Of a DNA stretch of 64,000 nucleotides, positions 12,201 through 24,019 are shown piece after piece. The position numbers were made by a program, and so were the translations under genes. The DNA is taken from assembly GCF_000003815.2 (NCBI RefSeq), contig NC_049983.1:9858779-9922778 (forward strand). Direction: 5' to 3'. Below the pieces are notes generated by a model. That model made no database searches, was not told where the DNA came from, and worked only from the letters and a program-made list of their open reading frames with translations. This DNA is from Branchiostoma floridae. Taxonomy: Eukaryota > Chordata > Leptocardii > Amphioxiformes > Branchiostomatidae. Within the stretch, counting starts at the first letter, position 1. The number at the start of each line of letters is the position of its first letter.

Positions 12201-15132
12201 GGTGATGTGACTTTACGGGTTAGGGGAGTCGGTATAGTCATAATGCCTCTCTGGCAGCGAATAGAATGTCACAATCTAGCTAGTAGTCTGGTAATAACAA
12301 AACTGTCCTGTACGAGTCTTTGCTACTTTAAGTACTTAACCGTTAAGGTGCGGTGTGTTCGGTGACACTTGGTATAAACGTATTTTCGATGCCTCCCCTT
12401 CTAGTGACACAACTGTTGTGACCATATACGCGCTGGCTAACAACGACACGGACAGCTACTCAGCCATTGACCAGACCAAGGACTTTCTGACCGCTCAGCA
12501 GGTCTTGGACGTTCTCCAGGCTGACGCAACTACCGGCACGCCTAACTCTGCACTGACCACAGGGGACTTCAACCAGTACGCCATCACTAACGTAAGGGTC
12601 ACAGTGTACTACGATAGTGTATCAAATTTCACCATGATTTGAAACATAGTATCTCCCAGGCTCTTATGTCAGTGGACGATATTATGGGTATGCATCGTTC
12701 ACGTTTTTCATGCCAACACATGATATCAATGAATTATATTAGCCCTTATTGTTATGTTAGTAAGTATGTTAAGCTCTATTTTATACCTCTATTTTATACT
12801 TTGTGTAATAGTTGTTATTATACATTGTACGGTGTGCAATTGTCGTGCAATAAAGTTCTCTATGATACAACACCGTCCTTCGATACTGATAAATATGGAA
12901 TATGTTCCGCCCCTAAGGCGTCGCCAAAAAACACATCGTAAGAAAACGTATGTTCGTAACTATGCTAAGAGCCATGCCTATTGCCATTACACGTATCGCC
13001 ATCGCTAGTTACTATTGTGCAGTGTGCGAACATTTCAAAAGCCGACCTTATAAGCAAAACCTCCACTACGTTTGGTACAATGCGACATACAATGTTTCAA
13101 TAGTAATCTAGTAAGGGCTCAAAGCAGCATTGTGTAATACCAGGACAACACAGAAGGTAGATTGACCCACCTATATATGTTGTCCAGGTAGAAGAGGCGT
13201 TCCCGACGACCACTGTATCCACACCGTTCTACGACACGTGGTACGGCATCCTGACCATCGTGCTGTGCTCCGTGTTCGCCGTCATCCTGTTCGTACTGCT
13301 CATCGTGCTCATCGTCTGGTGCTGTAGGAAAAACAAGTGAGAATCATTTTTAGTTTGCACAGTGCAAGGCCATTGACCACTTCAACGCACCAATCTATGC
13401 ACACTGTGGCATCATCTCTTCTTCCTAAGCCAGAAACATCGAGCTTCGTCAAGTTTGCAAGTTTTCCCTACCCCATTTTTAGCCGGAATATCTGATTCAA
13501 ATCCTGGCCGGGAAGTAAAATGTGATGGAAGGAGAGGGGTGGGCTCCGTCTTTCAATACTATGCCTTTCGGATACGGTGGGTGAACGACCCACTTGCCAT
13601 TACGACCACTTAGTAACGGTCTTCAACTTTACCTTTGGTAATTTACTGTCATTGCTATATAAAATAATACAATCCTTCACAAGATAAGCTATAACGACAG
13701 ATGGCGTATACATACATTTAATAAAGCTAATTTCTTTAACGCTACAATGGCATGCATTTATCGATCCAGAAATTCCAAGGAACAACAAAAAAGACCACGG
13801 AGACCGGATACTCCGACTGTGATAGAGAACGCGTGGACGGACCAGAAGAAGACCACAGTCATCACCGACCAGGGCGGTAAGTTCTATAAGAATTTGGTAT
13901 TTATGCATTGTGTATAGGCTGTTGGGCACGAATTCTCACGCAGCACGTTCTGTATTTCCTTTGTCCACCAGCATATCTTCCATCTCCTCTCGGTGCAATG
14001 GGTGTATTCTGGCCCATCTCAAAAACTGTATAATGCAGTGATTGCCTTAGACCATCATACACATGTGATCTTCTAATGACGTGGTTGATTTTATGTTCTT
14101 GCAGGGTACAAACAAGACAGTGTCAAGCAGACCTCGGAGAATCCCCTGGTCTTGGTAAGTAAAGAAATGAGCATCTATCATTGCTGACAGTTAATTTGAA
14201 CTTACCTCTTCATCATGATTTGTGAAGCTACCAAATTAATATACGTCGTTGGTATGGCGTTGTCAGTCTAGCATCCTCCCAATTCTAGCTCTGATGAGTT
14301 CAGTATTGTCAAGCAATCATGGCCGTGGCCAGAATAAGATGAACACCGGGCCACAGCTTTGAGTCAACAATTTGCTTCTGTCATCTTTATGGCCATGACT
14401 ATTTGAGACAGTGACTTACCCCTGGTGTCCTGTTGTCTCCAGGCTGCTGCGACACAGTTCCAGAGACCCCGGCGGGTCCAGCCTGACCGGGTGCGTAAAA
14501 CTACCAACAACAGGACGGAGGTATCCTCCGCGGACCCCAGCAGACGGGAGTTCGACGGGCGGGCTGTCGATCCAGGTGTGGTTCACCACTATCATTCTAA
14601 TGCTCCAATATGGCTGTGGCGTCCCGTGTCTCAGATATGCAAATCTTTCATACAAATTGAATTATATGACTTGCCAATGATTATATCCCATTGGATAAGG
14701 TTGTAGAAGCTTTGTAACTGTGACTATGTATTACGGGTAATTTCGATGATACTTTGTGTGATTATCTTGAAGAAGAAAAACAAAGGAAGAAAGAAAAACT
14801 TCTAACGATCTTCTAATTGTCTTGTTATCGTAATATTAATATCATACATCATAACAACGATATATCGTGAGGAAACTGTTAAAAAGAAATCGAACAGCCA
14901 TGCGTAAGTTGTGGTTAACAGTATAAACTTCAAAGTGCACGTTTCAATTATCATGGCACACTCCCTGACGAAACATGTCACGAATCCCTGCTGACGAATT
15001 TCTGTATTTTTTTCCTCCCAAGCTACCGGCAAAACGTACCTGTACAACACGAGAACAGGTGCGCGGAAATGGCTGGACACCGCCAGGACCAACCTCAACA
15101 ACAAGCGGAACAACAACAGTAGCGAAGCTTGA
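268..15132 (+). CDS. Large cadherin-repeat transmembrane receptor, 3' part (5' end outside window)
   Basis: Exons read as 268-442, 900-1230, 1892-2102, 2603-2778, 3157-3484, 3858-4001, 4469-4697, 5023-5174, 5588-5770, 6178-6561, 6926-10256, 10768-10988, 11502-11721, 12405-12591, 13188-13336, 13770-13876, 14105-14154, 14443-14575 and 15023-15132. Every junction keeps phase, giving about 2272 residues. About 18 cadherin repeats are visible by their LDRE/LDYE and DxNDNxP motifs, so this is a calcium-dependent adhesion protein at the cell surface. A final degenerate repeat (exon 10768) is followed by a membrane-proximal region with four Cys and an RRRR run, which I do not recognise. Exon 13188 encodes one hydrophobic helix ending in WCCRKNK. 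The tail carries RPRRPDTPTVIENAW and ends in the module VDP-ATGKTYLYNTRTGARKWLD, shared with the next gene. Fat-like and protocadherin families are the nearest guess; EGF and laminin G domains are absent, so no orthologue is named. First residue, signal peptide and promoter are not in the window. Confidence 0.9.
1503..1740 (+). repeat. tRNA-derived SINE-like element
   Basis: A tRNA-like head carries a box A-like TAGCTCAACTGG at 1519-1530 and a degenerate box B-like GGCTCAAAACC at 1586-1596. A body with GCACGCGTCTTTCGGAAGGG follows. No full tRNA fold is apparent, so this is a SINE or tRNA relic rather than a tRNA gene. It sits in a cadherin intron. Confidence 0.45.
6926..10256 (+). other. Giant 3.3-kb exon encoding about eleven cadherin repeats
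   Basis: One uninterrupted coding exon, bounded by a phase-1 acceptor (ttcag|GTGCT) and a donor (CTACAG|gtgaga). It carries linkers NAVNEFAP, IDSNDNYP, GAVNEFAP, LDINDNEP, LAENEFQP, SDVNDNKP, TDENDNTP, LDVNDNFP, LDVNDNTA, NDVNDNNP and TDLNDNPP in that order. Repeats upstream of it in the same gene are each broken by one or two introns. The contrast suggests intron loss over this block, or expansion of an intronless segment by internal duplication. Confidence 0.9.
10448..10690. repeat. Dispersed SINE-like sequence in a cadherin intron
   Basis: The phrase GAGTGAGGAAAGTGCCTTTC followed by CCGAGGACACGAC recurs in related form near 19767-19808 (GAGTGAGGAAA...GTGCCTTCCCAAGGGCACAAC), and a shorter match lies near 54890. 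Repetition within the window supports a dispersed element; ends and orientation are not defined. Confidence 0.4.
13188..13336 (+). other. Exon for the cadherin transmembrane helix
   Basis: Reads VEEAFPTTTVSTPFYDTW, then a hydrophobic run of about 26 residues (from YGILTIVLCSVFAV through LLIVLIVW), then CCRKNKNSK. The Thr-rich stem, single helix and following Cys-Cys plus basic stop-transfer residues fix the orientation as type I: ectodomain outside, C-terminus in the cytoplasm. The CC pair at the membrane edge is a plausible palmitoylation site (inference). Confidence 0.9.
14443..15132 (+). other. Last two cadherin exons carrying the shared C-terminal tail module
   Basis: Exon 14443-14575 ends ...REFDGRAVDP with a phase-1 donor. 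Exon 15023-15132 continues ATGKTYLYNTRTGARKWLD and ends with an Asn-rich stretch and a TGA stop at 15130. The pattern G-x-x-Y-x-Y-N-x-x-T-G-x-x-x-W resembles the second half of a WW domain (second beta strand and C-terminal Trp), but the first WW-domain Trp is absent. The corresponding exons of the neighbouring receptor (26164-26221 and 26693-26865) have the same phase and the same motif. Confidence 0.85.
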
Positions 15133-16229
15133 TCAAGGCGCCCAGACTCTAAACTAACGTTACTTGTAAAATACGTGATGTAGCTTTGCTCTTAATGCCA
15201 CACTGGTTTGATAAGCTGTAGATGCCCACAGGACCAAACTATCGATATTTTGCTTTCATCTCTTGTGGTTAACTATACATTTCCATCGCACAGAAAAGGG
15301 AGTATCCGGTAACATCGATGAAGGTTAGACATTCAGGTAATAAGATATGCCAAAAAGCACTTATTCAAGCAACTGGATATGATTTTGGAAACGGTCAGAA
15401 GTTTCAACTAGCATCTGCTAGTTTTCGTCAGTGACCCTTGAGTAACTGGTTTTGGGCATATCTTATCCGGTAACGTTTTACAATGTTGGCATATAACGCA
15501 CTTGATTTATAATATCATTGATGAATATTTGATTTGTCATCTAGGTCAACCCATAGGTTAGATATATCCGTTAAATCAGATATTCCACTCAATGAGCATT
15601 TTCAAAGTAGAATTATAACAAACTTGAACCAGCATAATTTTGGGTCATATAAACAGTTTATCAAATTTGAGTGCCGTGGTAAGGAGTGTAAAACTAAATG
15701 CATATTTTACAAGCAAACGGTATTCTATATACATGTATTATTTTTGTACGACATAAATCTATGACAGGACTTCTAAAAATGTAGAATGTCGTCTATGTAA
15801 TGAATGATTTTGAATATGCTGCTTTTTTCTACTTTTGTACATATGTTTAACAAGGTTAAGATGTTCGATAAGTGTTCTTGAACAACACAATACCTGATAC
15901 AAAAAGAGAACAAACTTTTTACATGACAGGGAAAATCAGTCATCACAATGTGCTTTTTGTGCAGCTAAAAGAAAAAAAATCTTATATACTCAGGTCCAAC
16001 CTGGATTTTTTGTTGACAGGAATTCCAGTAATCACTATTGTATAAGGTATGGAGTTGTAGATATGTATATGTGTGTTTTGTGTGTTTGAAATGATGTCTC
16101 TATTAAATAGATGCCTTCGTTTTCTGAATAATTGTGTCGGACTCATGCACCACAAGTTGCTGTGCAATAACTAAATAAAAGAGATTTTATGTGTACATAT
16201 GATATGTTTTTGGTAGATTTTGTAATAAA
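15133..16229 (+). other. 3' UTR of the cadherin gene with candidate poly(A) signals
   Basis: AATAAA hexamers lie at 16174-16179 and 16224-16229, about 1.05 and 1.1 kb after the TGA, with no convincing coding exon between. A family A inverted-repeat element sits at 15317-15470 inside the presumed UTR. The exact cleavage point is inferred. Confidence 0.5.
15317..15470. repeat. Inverted-repeat element family A
   Basis: Left end GATGAAGGTTAGACATTCAG, then ATATGCCAAAAAGCACTTATTC. The right end holds the reverse complement in degraded form (GAGTAACTGGTTTTGGGCAT, ATCTTATCC). This fits a non-autonomous terminal-inverted-repeat (MITE-like) element. Confidence 0.6.
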
Positions 16230-17860
16230 GATTGCTACCAGCATTTCTTGCGTTTGTCATTTTGTATGAAATGTATTTTCTGTGTAGCTACCTTCATAGG
16301 GAGACTAGAGACTGCGACCACCTAGCGACCAAACTGATTTCGTTTTGAATTATCTTTTTGCCTTCAAACCAGACTTTTACATCGCAGATTATATTCAAAT
16401 TATAAAGCAGTAAAGGGTCATCTGAAAATCCAATTCTGCTCGCTCAAAAGTTGCTCAAGTTCCCAAAAGTAGAATTCTACAAGAATAAGACTAACGTCAC
16501 ATTTCCAAATCGGGGCCCGGCCGGGATGTTTATGGAAGCGAAAAAATTGAAATGTATACGTAAAAATATACACAAATAATGCTGATCACGACTATTCTCT
16601 TTATGTCTTGTGTAGTTTGGTGCTTTTGTATTATACTTTTCGTTCCCAAAAGTTGCCCGGCCCGGCTCCGGCTTGGAAATGTGACGTAGTCTTAAGAGGG
16701 CATTAAACTTTAAGTTAAGGCGTGTGAACGATAAATAAATCCCTTCGTTTGGATGTTTCCAACGGACACATTTTGACACTGGCTTTACACGGGACGGTCC
16801 ATTGATACGGTATCTGTTAGTGAAGCCGCCGGTACCATGCGTACCACGTCCCTTACCAAGCCGGCCTTTTGTTAAACCTATCCCCGCTGTCACACAGAAC
16901 GTTCTCCGCATCTGTTCATGTACGCACGTAGCGTCCGGCGGGGTATATTATCTCTCCGCGGTATGCCCTGCTCCATTAAGCATGGTACACAACTGTTTGT
17001 GTGGCGATGACTAACACACACATGCCACCTGTCAAGCCACGACGCCACAGAGACACGATCTACCAAAAAGTAGTCCCGGGTTGCCCAAACACACTCCCCC
17101 TACACCCACCTGTGTTTACCGATAACTTAGCTCAATATTTACCCTTCTTTTGTTAATTGGACATTACGAACTTAATAAAGTTAGATTACCCCGGCAATAG
17201 GATAAAGATTAAGTTGAAGAGCCCTGTAAACTTTAGTGGCGGTCTAGGATTGAAATTGTTTAAAAGAAGAGGTTGATAACGCTTAAGATTCTTTAAAACT
17301 GTTCTTCGGAAAAGAGGTGGCCTTTGGTAAGTGTTTGTCTTGTCCCTAACAACAGCGTGACAAAACTGACAAATATTGCCGCTACTTTGACAGGTATAGG
17401 CGCGTTGCTATGTCGCAAACGTCAAGCAAGCTGACGTGCTCTCTCTCAAATACCGTCCCCATTCCTTTTCTTGTTGTTTCTGCGTTTCCTTTCATCGGGA
17501 CATCCGTCCAAAGTGACAAAAGGTAACAAAAACCCGTTCTGACGTGTGCTGGCGGGTTTTGATATGGTTGCTTTGCTTTGTTGTGCCAAATATTTGGCAG
17601 GTTTGGCCACTAGATAGGTGACACAACTGGATTGACACAAGACGTGTTTGCCATATATAGGAAAACTCAGGGTTGTTGTAGAAAACATCAGTGATAGTGC
17701 ACAGTGTGTACCGCCTTGGATGATTACATGTGCCTCAGGACAGGTCAAGAGTGATATATTTCCTTTTCGTGTTGAGTGTGACGTTTGTACTGGGCGTTCC
17801 GCGCGGTGGATACTGTTAAGAGTTCCGGAACATTTCCGTCGCTGACGCCGGTTCGCACAG
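16230..17860. other. Intergenic region between the two receptor genes
   Basis: No coding exon with usable splice sites is seen. It holds a family C inverted-repeat element (16494-16687). It also holds a possible non-coding first exon for the downstream receptor, ending at the consensus donor CGCACAG|gtaaga at 17861. The open frames here lack domain similarity and overlap one another on both strands. Confidence 0.5.
16494..16687. repeat. Inverted-repeat element family C
   Basis: Ends are ACGTCACATTTCCAAATC plus a CCGGCC-rich stretch on the left, and CCGGCTTGGAAATGTGACGT on the right, a clear terminal inverted repeat. A second full copy is at 57486-57649, and a fragment with the right end (TTTGGAAATGTGACT) is at about 19575-19622. 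There is no coding capacity. Confidence 0.65.
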
Positions 17861-18453
17861 GTAAGAACGCTTAGAACTGTGTCTGTTTCCCTGTCCGCAC
17901 CTCTTGCCACGCCAACATGTAAGATATCGCCCATTACCTCTGGTGGCTGTAAGTGTGGAAATTAGCCTCTGTGTTACTTTAAAGGCCTTGGGGAATTCTA
18001 CTAGAGCAAATACCTGCCAAACCGTGTTGTGCAACGCATATGTGTGTACACGAGAGGCGTGCGTAGGTTAGGCCTCCCAAACTTGGTGGGTGGCGAAAAA
18101 GGTAGTAAATGATAGCTATTGTTGTAGTCAGCAAATTTCCCGCATTTGTGTTAAGCAGTTTTACAAAAGTCGTATTTTCATGTAATGTGTAAGTGTTAGT
18201 GATTTTGTAATTGTTGGTGGAATTAGTTGTTCCCTTGTTGCGTTCTTTCGTTAAGAGTATGTGTCAACATATCCCTTAAACTAGGCTTAACTGATATACT
18301 TAAAAGGATTTTCTTTGTGGAACATTTATCACAAAATAGAAAGAATAGTATGTAAAAGTTATGTCTGCGGTTATAGGAAATAAAATACCATTTTCCTTTT
18401 TTACAGGAGTTAGAATATGAAAACCACCAGATAACACAACTAAACTATCGGAC
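17861..18453 (+). other. Presumed 5' UTR intron and leader of the fibrinogen-like receptor
   Basis: A donor CACAG|gtaaga at 17861 and an acceptor with a T-rich tract (ttttttacag) ending at 18406 would define a 546-nt leader intron. The remaining leader, 18407-18453, contains an upstream ATG (18417) with a five-codon frame (MKTTR, stop at 18432-18434) that ends before the main ATG at 18454. The sequence shows the sites; that they are used is inferred. Confidence 0.4.
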
Positions 18454-21400
18454 ATGGCGAGCCACATTCTGCGGACTTCTATCATCTTTTTCATCGTCAT
18501 CAGTATCGGTGAGTAGGACTTAAACGTTAGTTTGCCTTTATCCGTGGGGTAGCCTATATCCGTTGTATTAAAAAAACGGGGTATTTAGGGATATCAAGTC
18601 GACGGATGTAGGTTTCAAATTGCAATATTTGCAAAGTATTGCTGTCTGAAAAACCACCATCTGTTGAGTTGATATCCCTAAATACTCCGATTTCAGATAC
18701 AACAGCTATAGGTTACCCCACGGATAAAAGTGAACTAGCGTTAAAATTATTGGTAAAACGTGAGTCCAAAAACTAGTACTGTTTACCCTGTGGGTAAACA
18801 ACCCTGTTTTTCTGTCGTATGCAAGTGCGCAATAACTGTCAGTTTATTTATCTATATCTACCTTTCAACGTGAAAAACGAGACAGATCATTTGAAAGGAG
18901 AGCACACTCTAGATACAAGGTAGTATCCACTAAATAATTAAGCTCCGTTAGGTGGATACAAATAAATATGAAATGGGGGTTGTTATTGGTAAAGATTGTG
19001 GCTGAACAGGTAAGTCAGTTGTGGCAAATTATACATTAAATTTGACAAAAATTAACAACAAGAAGTCCCTTCAAGCCTTTAAGAGTATTGTAGTCTCTTC
19101 AACACTTGTTATTTTATTGCGTACAACCAAGGACGCTATATAATGTCCTTAGAAAAACTTTGTTTTAAAACGTCCTCTGTGCTGCCTTATATATACCCTG
19201 GAATAATCTACATTTCGAGAGGAGTAGACAAAAATGTGGGAAAATGTGGGAAGTTGGTCAGTCTTCTTTGATATGTATTGGTTTGATGTCGGATTGGTAA
19301 CTGGTGGCGTTCGTTCGTGGATTTGTTTTCTCTCTTTCAGTTTTCTTTGTTTCCCTACGTATCAACTGGCGTTTGTGCCATGCATGTAACGTTACTTAAT
19401 GCATTTTCTTTAAAAAGGGAGAAAATGTGAAGAAAAAAAGATTCTTATCATATAAAAGACAACAAAACAAACTTATTTTATAAAGGACAACAAAACAAAA
19501 AAAGCACAACTAAATTAGTCATGAGCATATAAATATACTTTGTATATTCCTTGATAAACACTTTTATTTTTCGTGTCCGAAAATATCCCGACAGGGCCAC
19601 GTTGATAATTTGGAAATGTGACTGTAGCATATATAACTAAATTTGAATCTTAAGTTATAACGTGATCAAGGTGCGGCTTTCCTCAAATATGACGTCTCCG
19701 ACTTTACACCGGTTAAACCAAAGCGCGCTTCTGTCCAAAGCTTTGAGCTCAAATTCAGCTGAGTAGAGTGAGGAAATAGGTGTCAAGTGCCTTCCCAAGG
19801 GCACAACATTGTTAGAGATAGTACAAATATCTACAGTCAAGTAACCAACGTAGTTTATCACGTTCTGATTTGGTTAAAGTTCAGTCCTCACGAACTCTGT
19901 ACAGTTTTGATAAATAGGTCGATAAAACTGAAGGTCACAAAACACGTGTATACAAACAGAGTTATCGATATCGGTAATGTTCGTGTGCTAATGAGGAGTA
20001 TTTGATTAATGTTTTCGGTGCCATTAAAACGTCGTTTTTATCTTAATGATAACACTTCGACTTTGGGAAATAAATGATGCTTGTACAACGAAAACAAATA
20101 GGTATCTTTTACTTAGTATATGCCAATCATCATTAAACATCTGACGTGTATAGTCTTACATAATAGCGTTGGTGTCGTTTTAACTGTTAGTTTGTCTCAT
20201 TACTTTATTGTAAAAGGACAATGTTTCAGAGTAGCATAGGTAGTGTAATGCAGTGGCGCCCCCTTTCACCATGCACCTAGAGTGCAATGCATAATGCTCT
20301 TAACTTTCATCTGGTAGACTGTGAAGACAAATTCTATGTTGTACTGGATTAAGTACTACGAAGAATACTACCAGCTAACGCTGGAAGGACACGATTTCAA
20401 TGTTGTATTCGCAGTGTAATACAATGGCGCCCCCTTTCACTATGTTCTGAAAGTGCAATGCTCAAGTAACTTTTATCAACTAGACTGTGAAGACAAATTT
20501 TACGTTGTACTGGATTTAGCATTAGCCTTTTCAGCTTTAAAGATTGCAATTGATATTTTACTTTTCTAAAATATTTTTCATAACCAGGATACGTATCTGG
20601 TCAGACGTATAAGAACTGCCAGGCGTACAAAGATGACGGCTTCACGACGAACGGCCGCTACACCATAGACATAGACGACACGGGGAGCCTGACGTCATTC
20701 ATCGTGTACTGTGACTTCACGTCCAGTTCCACGGCCGTCACCATCATGAACCATGACAGCGAGACACGGACACAGATCACGGGCTTCGACAACGCAGGTA
20801 GGGAAAGGTTGGGCCATGTTGACTAGATTATCTGGATGACATCCGCGCGCGCATCAATTTTCGCTCGTGTCCAAAGAAAAAAGGTTTGAACCATACTTTA
20901 AACTGTACAAAGAAGCTCAAAATGAGCAAATATATGCCGTGGATTGAAACAAAAATCATTAAACGTATATTGACGTTATAGCATGTGAACGTCAATTCTG
21001 CGGTCAGAAAATGAGACGTGAGAGAATGAAAATGATAAAACTATCATATATATATTGGTCTTTATACCCTGTGTGACTGGTCACTTCTTTAACCTTCCTG
21101 ACAACTTCACATTCCACATTAAAGTCATTTGGGGAAGGGGGGGGGTCTTTTTATTCGCACGCTCGCATCAGATTTAGGGGTACAAGGGGATGTCATCCAT
21201 ATAATCAAATCAACGTGGCCTTATCAACGTGGCCTTATATGGCCTAACCAAGCAGGATTGCCATTCCTGTACTTCTTCTTTAGTTGATTGCTTGTTTCTA
21301 AATTTCTATTAGTAACGTTATATGTACACACGGTAACGATATCGCTTATCGCACTACAGGTGAGTATATCGACTCCATCGCGTACGAGGTGTCCATGACT

Positions 21401-23963
21401 CAGATCGCCGCTGTAGTCTCGGACTCGGCCTCCTGTCAGCAGCACCTCAAGTACGAGTGTATGCACAGCGCCCTGGGATTATCAGGTAAATAGCTGGACC
21501 GTCTAAGCATAATACACAAACATAAAATAGAGAAACATGGTGAGAGAGCTGTAGTCTTGGACACAGCCTCCTCATTAGCACCTCTAGTACGAGTATATGC
21601 ACATTGGACCTTTGAGGCATAATTTGTATACAAACATAAGGTAGAGAACAATGGGAAGTGATATAGTCTCGGACTCAGTCTTCTTGCAGGTTGACCACAA
21701 ATATACAGAAACACAAACAGACAGACACACGCACACACAGATTACAAAAACAATATGTCCATATTTCACGGTGCTAGCAAAAAGACCTCGATGAAAGTTA
21801 GACATCCAGATAATAAGACTTCTTACCTGTTTAAATTTTACGTCTAGGTGTTGTGTACAGATAGTACTGAGTAGCCCTTACGCGTGGTTTGTGCAAATAT
21901 CCTGAAACATATACACAAACACAAATAGACACACAGACACACAGAGAACAATACCTCTATTTTTTTCATGGATGTAACACATCAAATTCTTACGCGTGGT
22001 TACGGCTCGGTGTTATGTACAGATAGCAACCCGTACGCGTGGTGGGTAGACCGGTCCGGCGCACAGCAGACATACTGGGGAGGGGCCACGGGACTGGACG
22101 GCAAGTGCGCATGCGGGGTGGACGGCACCTGCGCCAGCGACCTGACGACGTCAGCGACGCTCACCTGTAACTGTGACGCGAATGACGCAACATGGAGAAT
22201 TGACGAGGTAAAGAGGAACTTCTGAACTTAGAAATAACAGTTAATAAACAGTCATTCTTGGGATCACAGAAATGCACCACACTACTCTGACTTAACGAAT
22301 CTGTAGATCTATGCAGAAAGATAAAGATAAATAAAATATCTTGCTGGTTGAATCTTGAGATCTTTACAAATAATCTCAAACAATACTGAAATTGTATGAT
22401 AAAAATGGAGATTGTTAAAAGAATCTGGAGATTGTTAGAAAATAATATCCACGCTGAGGTCATTATAATCCAAACAGTGGAATGAAAGTTTTCCAAAAAA
22501 ATCTCAACTCTGTAGGTATAAACTGAGTATAAGGTTAACAATGTTTAGTCCAAAATTAACCTGGAAGATGTTAAAAGTGTGATTATTACCACGTAAAATT
22601 GCTTCCTACCTAACAATTTCTTTTACGAGAATGAATGTCACATAATAAGCTATGCATGATCCTACAATCGTCAAAACAACCGTCAAACAGAACGAGACGA
22701 GGCACATATATGTTGATCGTATGTTAAATGCTATTATATATATTATATATATGTCATTGCATACAATCACCGTATTTTTTGCAAGGTTTGAAGTCTTGTC
22801 TTTTCTAAACAGGGTTACCTGACGGACAAGTCCGTCCTGCCCGTGACCATGCTGAGGTTCGGGGATACAGGACAGTCCGCGGAGGAGGGGTACGTCACAC
22901 TCGGCCCGCTGCTCTGTTATGCAGGTAGGCTTACCTGACAGTTTTCAACTTCATGATGAAGCAAAAAGTGTTTTTATAAAGTAGTCTTAAGGAGATAGAT
23001 GTGCAAAAGTTAGGTGTGACAGGTCGTTCAGTGTAATAGAACAAGCTTCTGTCGCACCGCGTGCCTTTTGTGTTACGTCGAAGGCGGTTATACAGGCTAT
23101 ATAAATTTAGATATAGATACAGATATTGTGTCGCAAGTCCTTTTCTGGTAGCTCTCTCACATTCTCACACGGTAATGTTTAACACATTTCAGCACGCTTT
23201 TCTTAATACATGGAGATGGCTACAGTACGATATTGTTCACATATACTCATCGTTGTAGATTTAAAAGTCTTTAAAAGGTCCTCGTGTTCATGTTTTTAAG
23301 TATAAGAACATTAAGTATATGAAACACAGAACGTAACAGTACATTTACTTAAAACGAACGAGCACAAAACAACAACACTAGTTCCTACCAGACTATATAT
23401 ATATATATATATAGGTTGCTGGAAAAAGAATAAGAAGAAATAGAAAAAGGCCAAAATACAGCTAAACAATATGCCAGAGAAATCAGGAAAAAAACTCGCT
23501 AAATCTTCAGTCGTATCATTCTGAAATTTTCTACTATTTTTTCAGTAACCTATGCACAATGGTAGATACTACAAAACACGTATAACGTTATATAGCAAAG
23601 GTAGAGTTTGTGATTGTGGGCGTGTCTCTCCCCCCACTAAAGGCGAGTCCACCACCATTCCTCCCGTCACAGCCACGCCCACCCCCTGGGTCCAGACGGC
23701 GGCGGGCATAACTGTCATCATCATCTGTATCCTCATCTTCATCGGGATAGTCATCATGCTGAACTTCTGTCTATGCGCCCCCTGGTGGCGCGGCGTGTGT
23801 ACCCGCTACTGCGGCTGCTGTAAGTGCTGTGACTGCTGTCTCTGCTGTGACGGGCCCTCAGTGCAGAAGTACGTCTCACATTAGTGTTCTTTCTAAAGTA
23901 CCAAGACCATAGCATTTCCAGAAATAAAACATAGTTCTGCTGCAGTACCAAAGTCACACAACC

Positions 23964-24019
<56 letters not shown>

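Noticed and set aside
13430-13600. Possible second SINE in the cadherin intron after the transmembrane exon
   Set aside because: Only short phrases (CGTCTTTC, CCTTTCGGA) resemble the element at 1503; no box A or box B found.
268-15132. Assigning the cadherin to Fat, Dachsous or cadherin-23 by name
   Set aside because: The 5' part is missing, no EGF or laminin G domains are seen and the tail matches none of them, so no orthology can be claimed.
16477-16911. 144-residue minus-strand open frame
   Set aside because: It spans the family C inverted-repeat element and shows no recognisable protein motif.
17446-17934. 162-residue minus-strand open frame upstream of the fibrinogen-like receptor
   Set aside because: No domain motifs, conflicts with plus-strand leader signals, composition like intergenic DNA.
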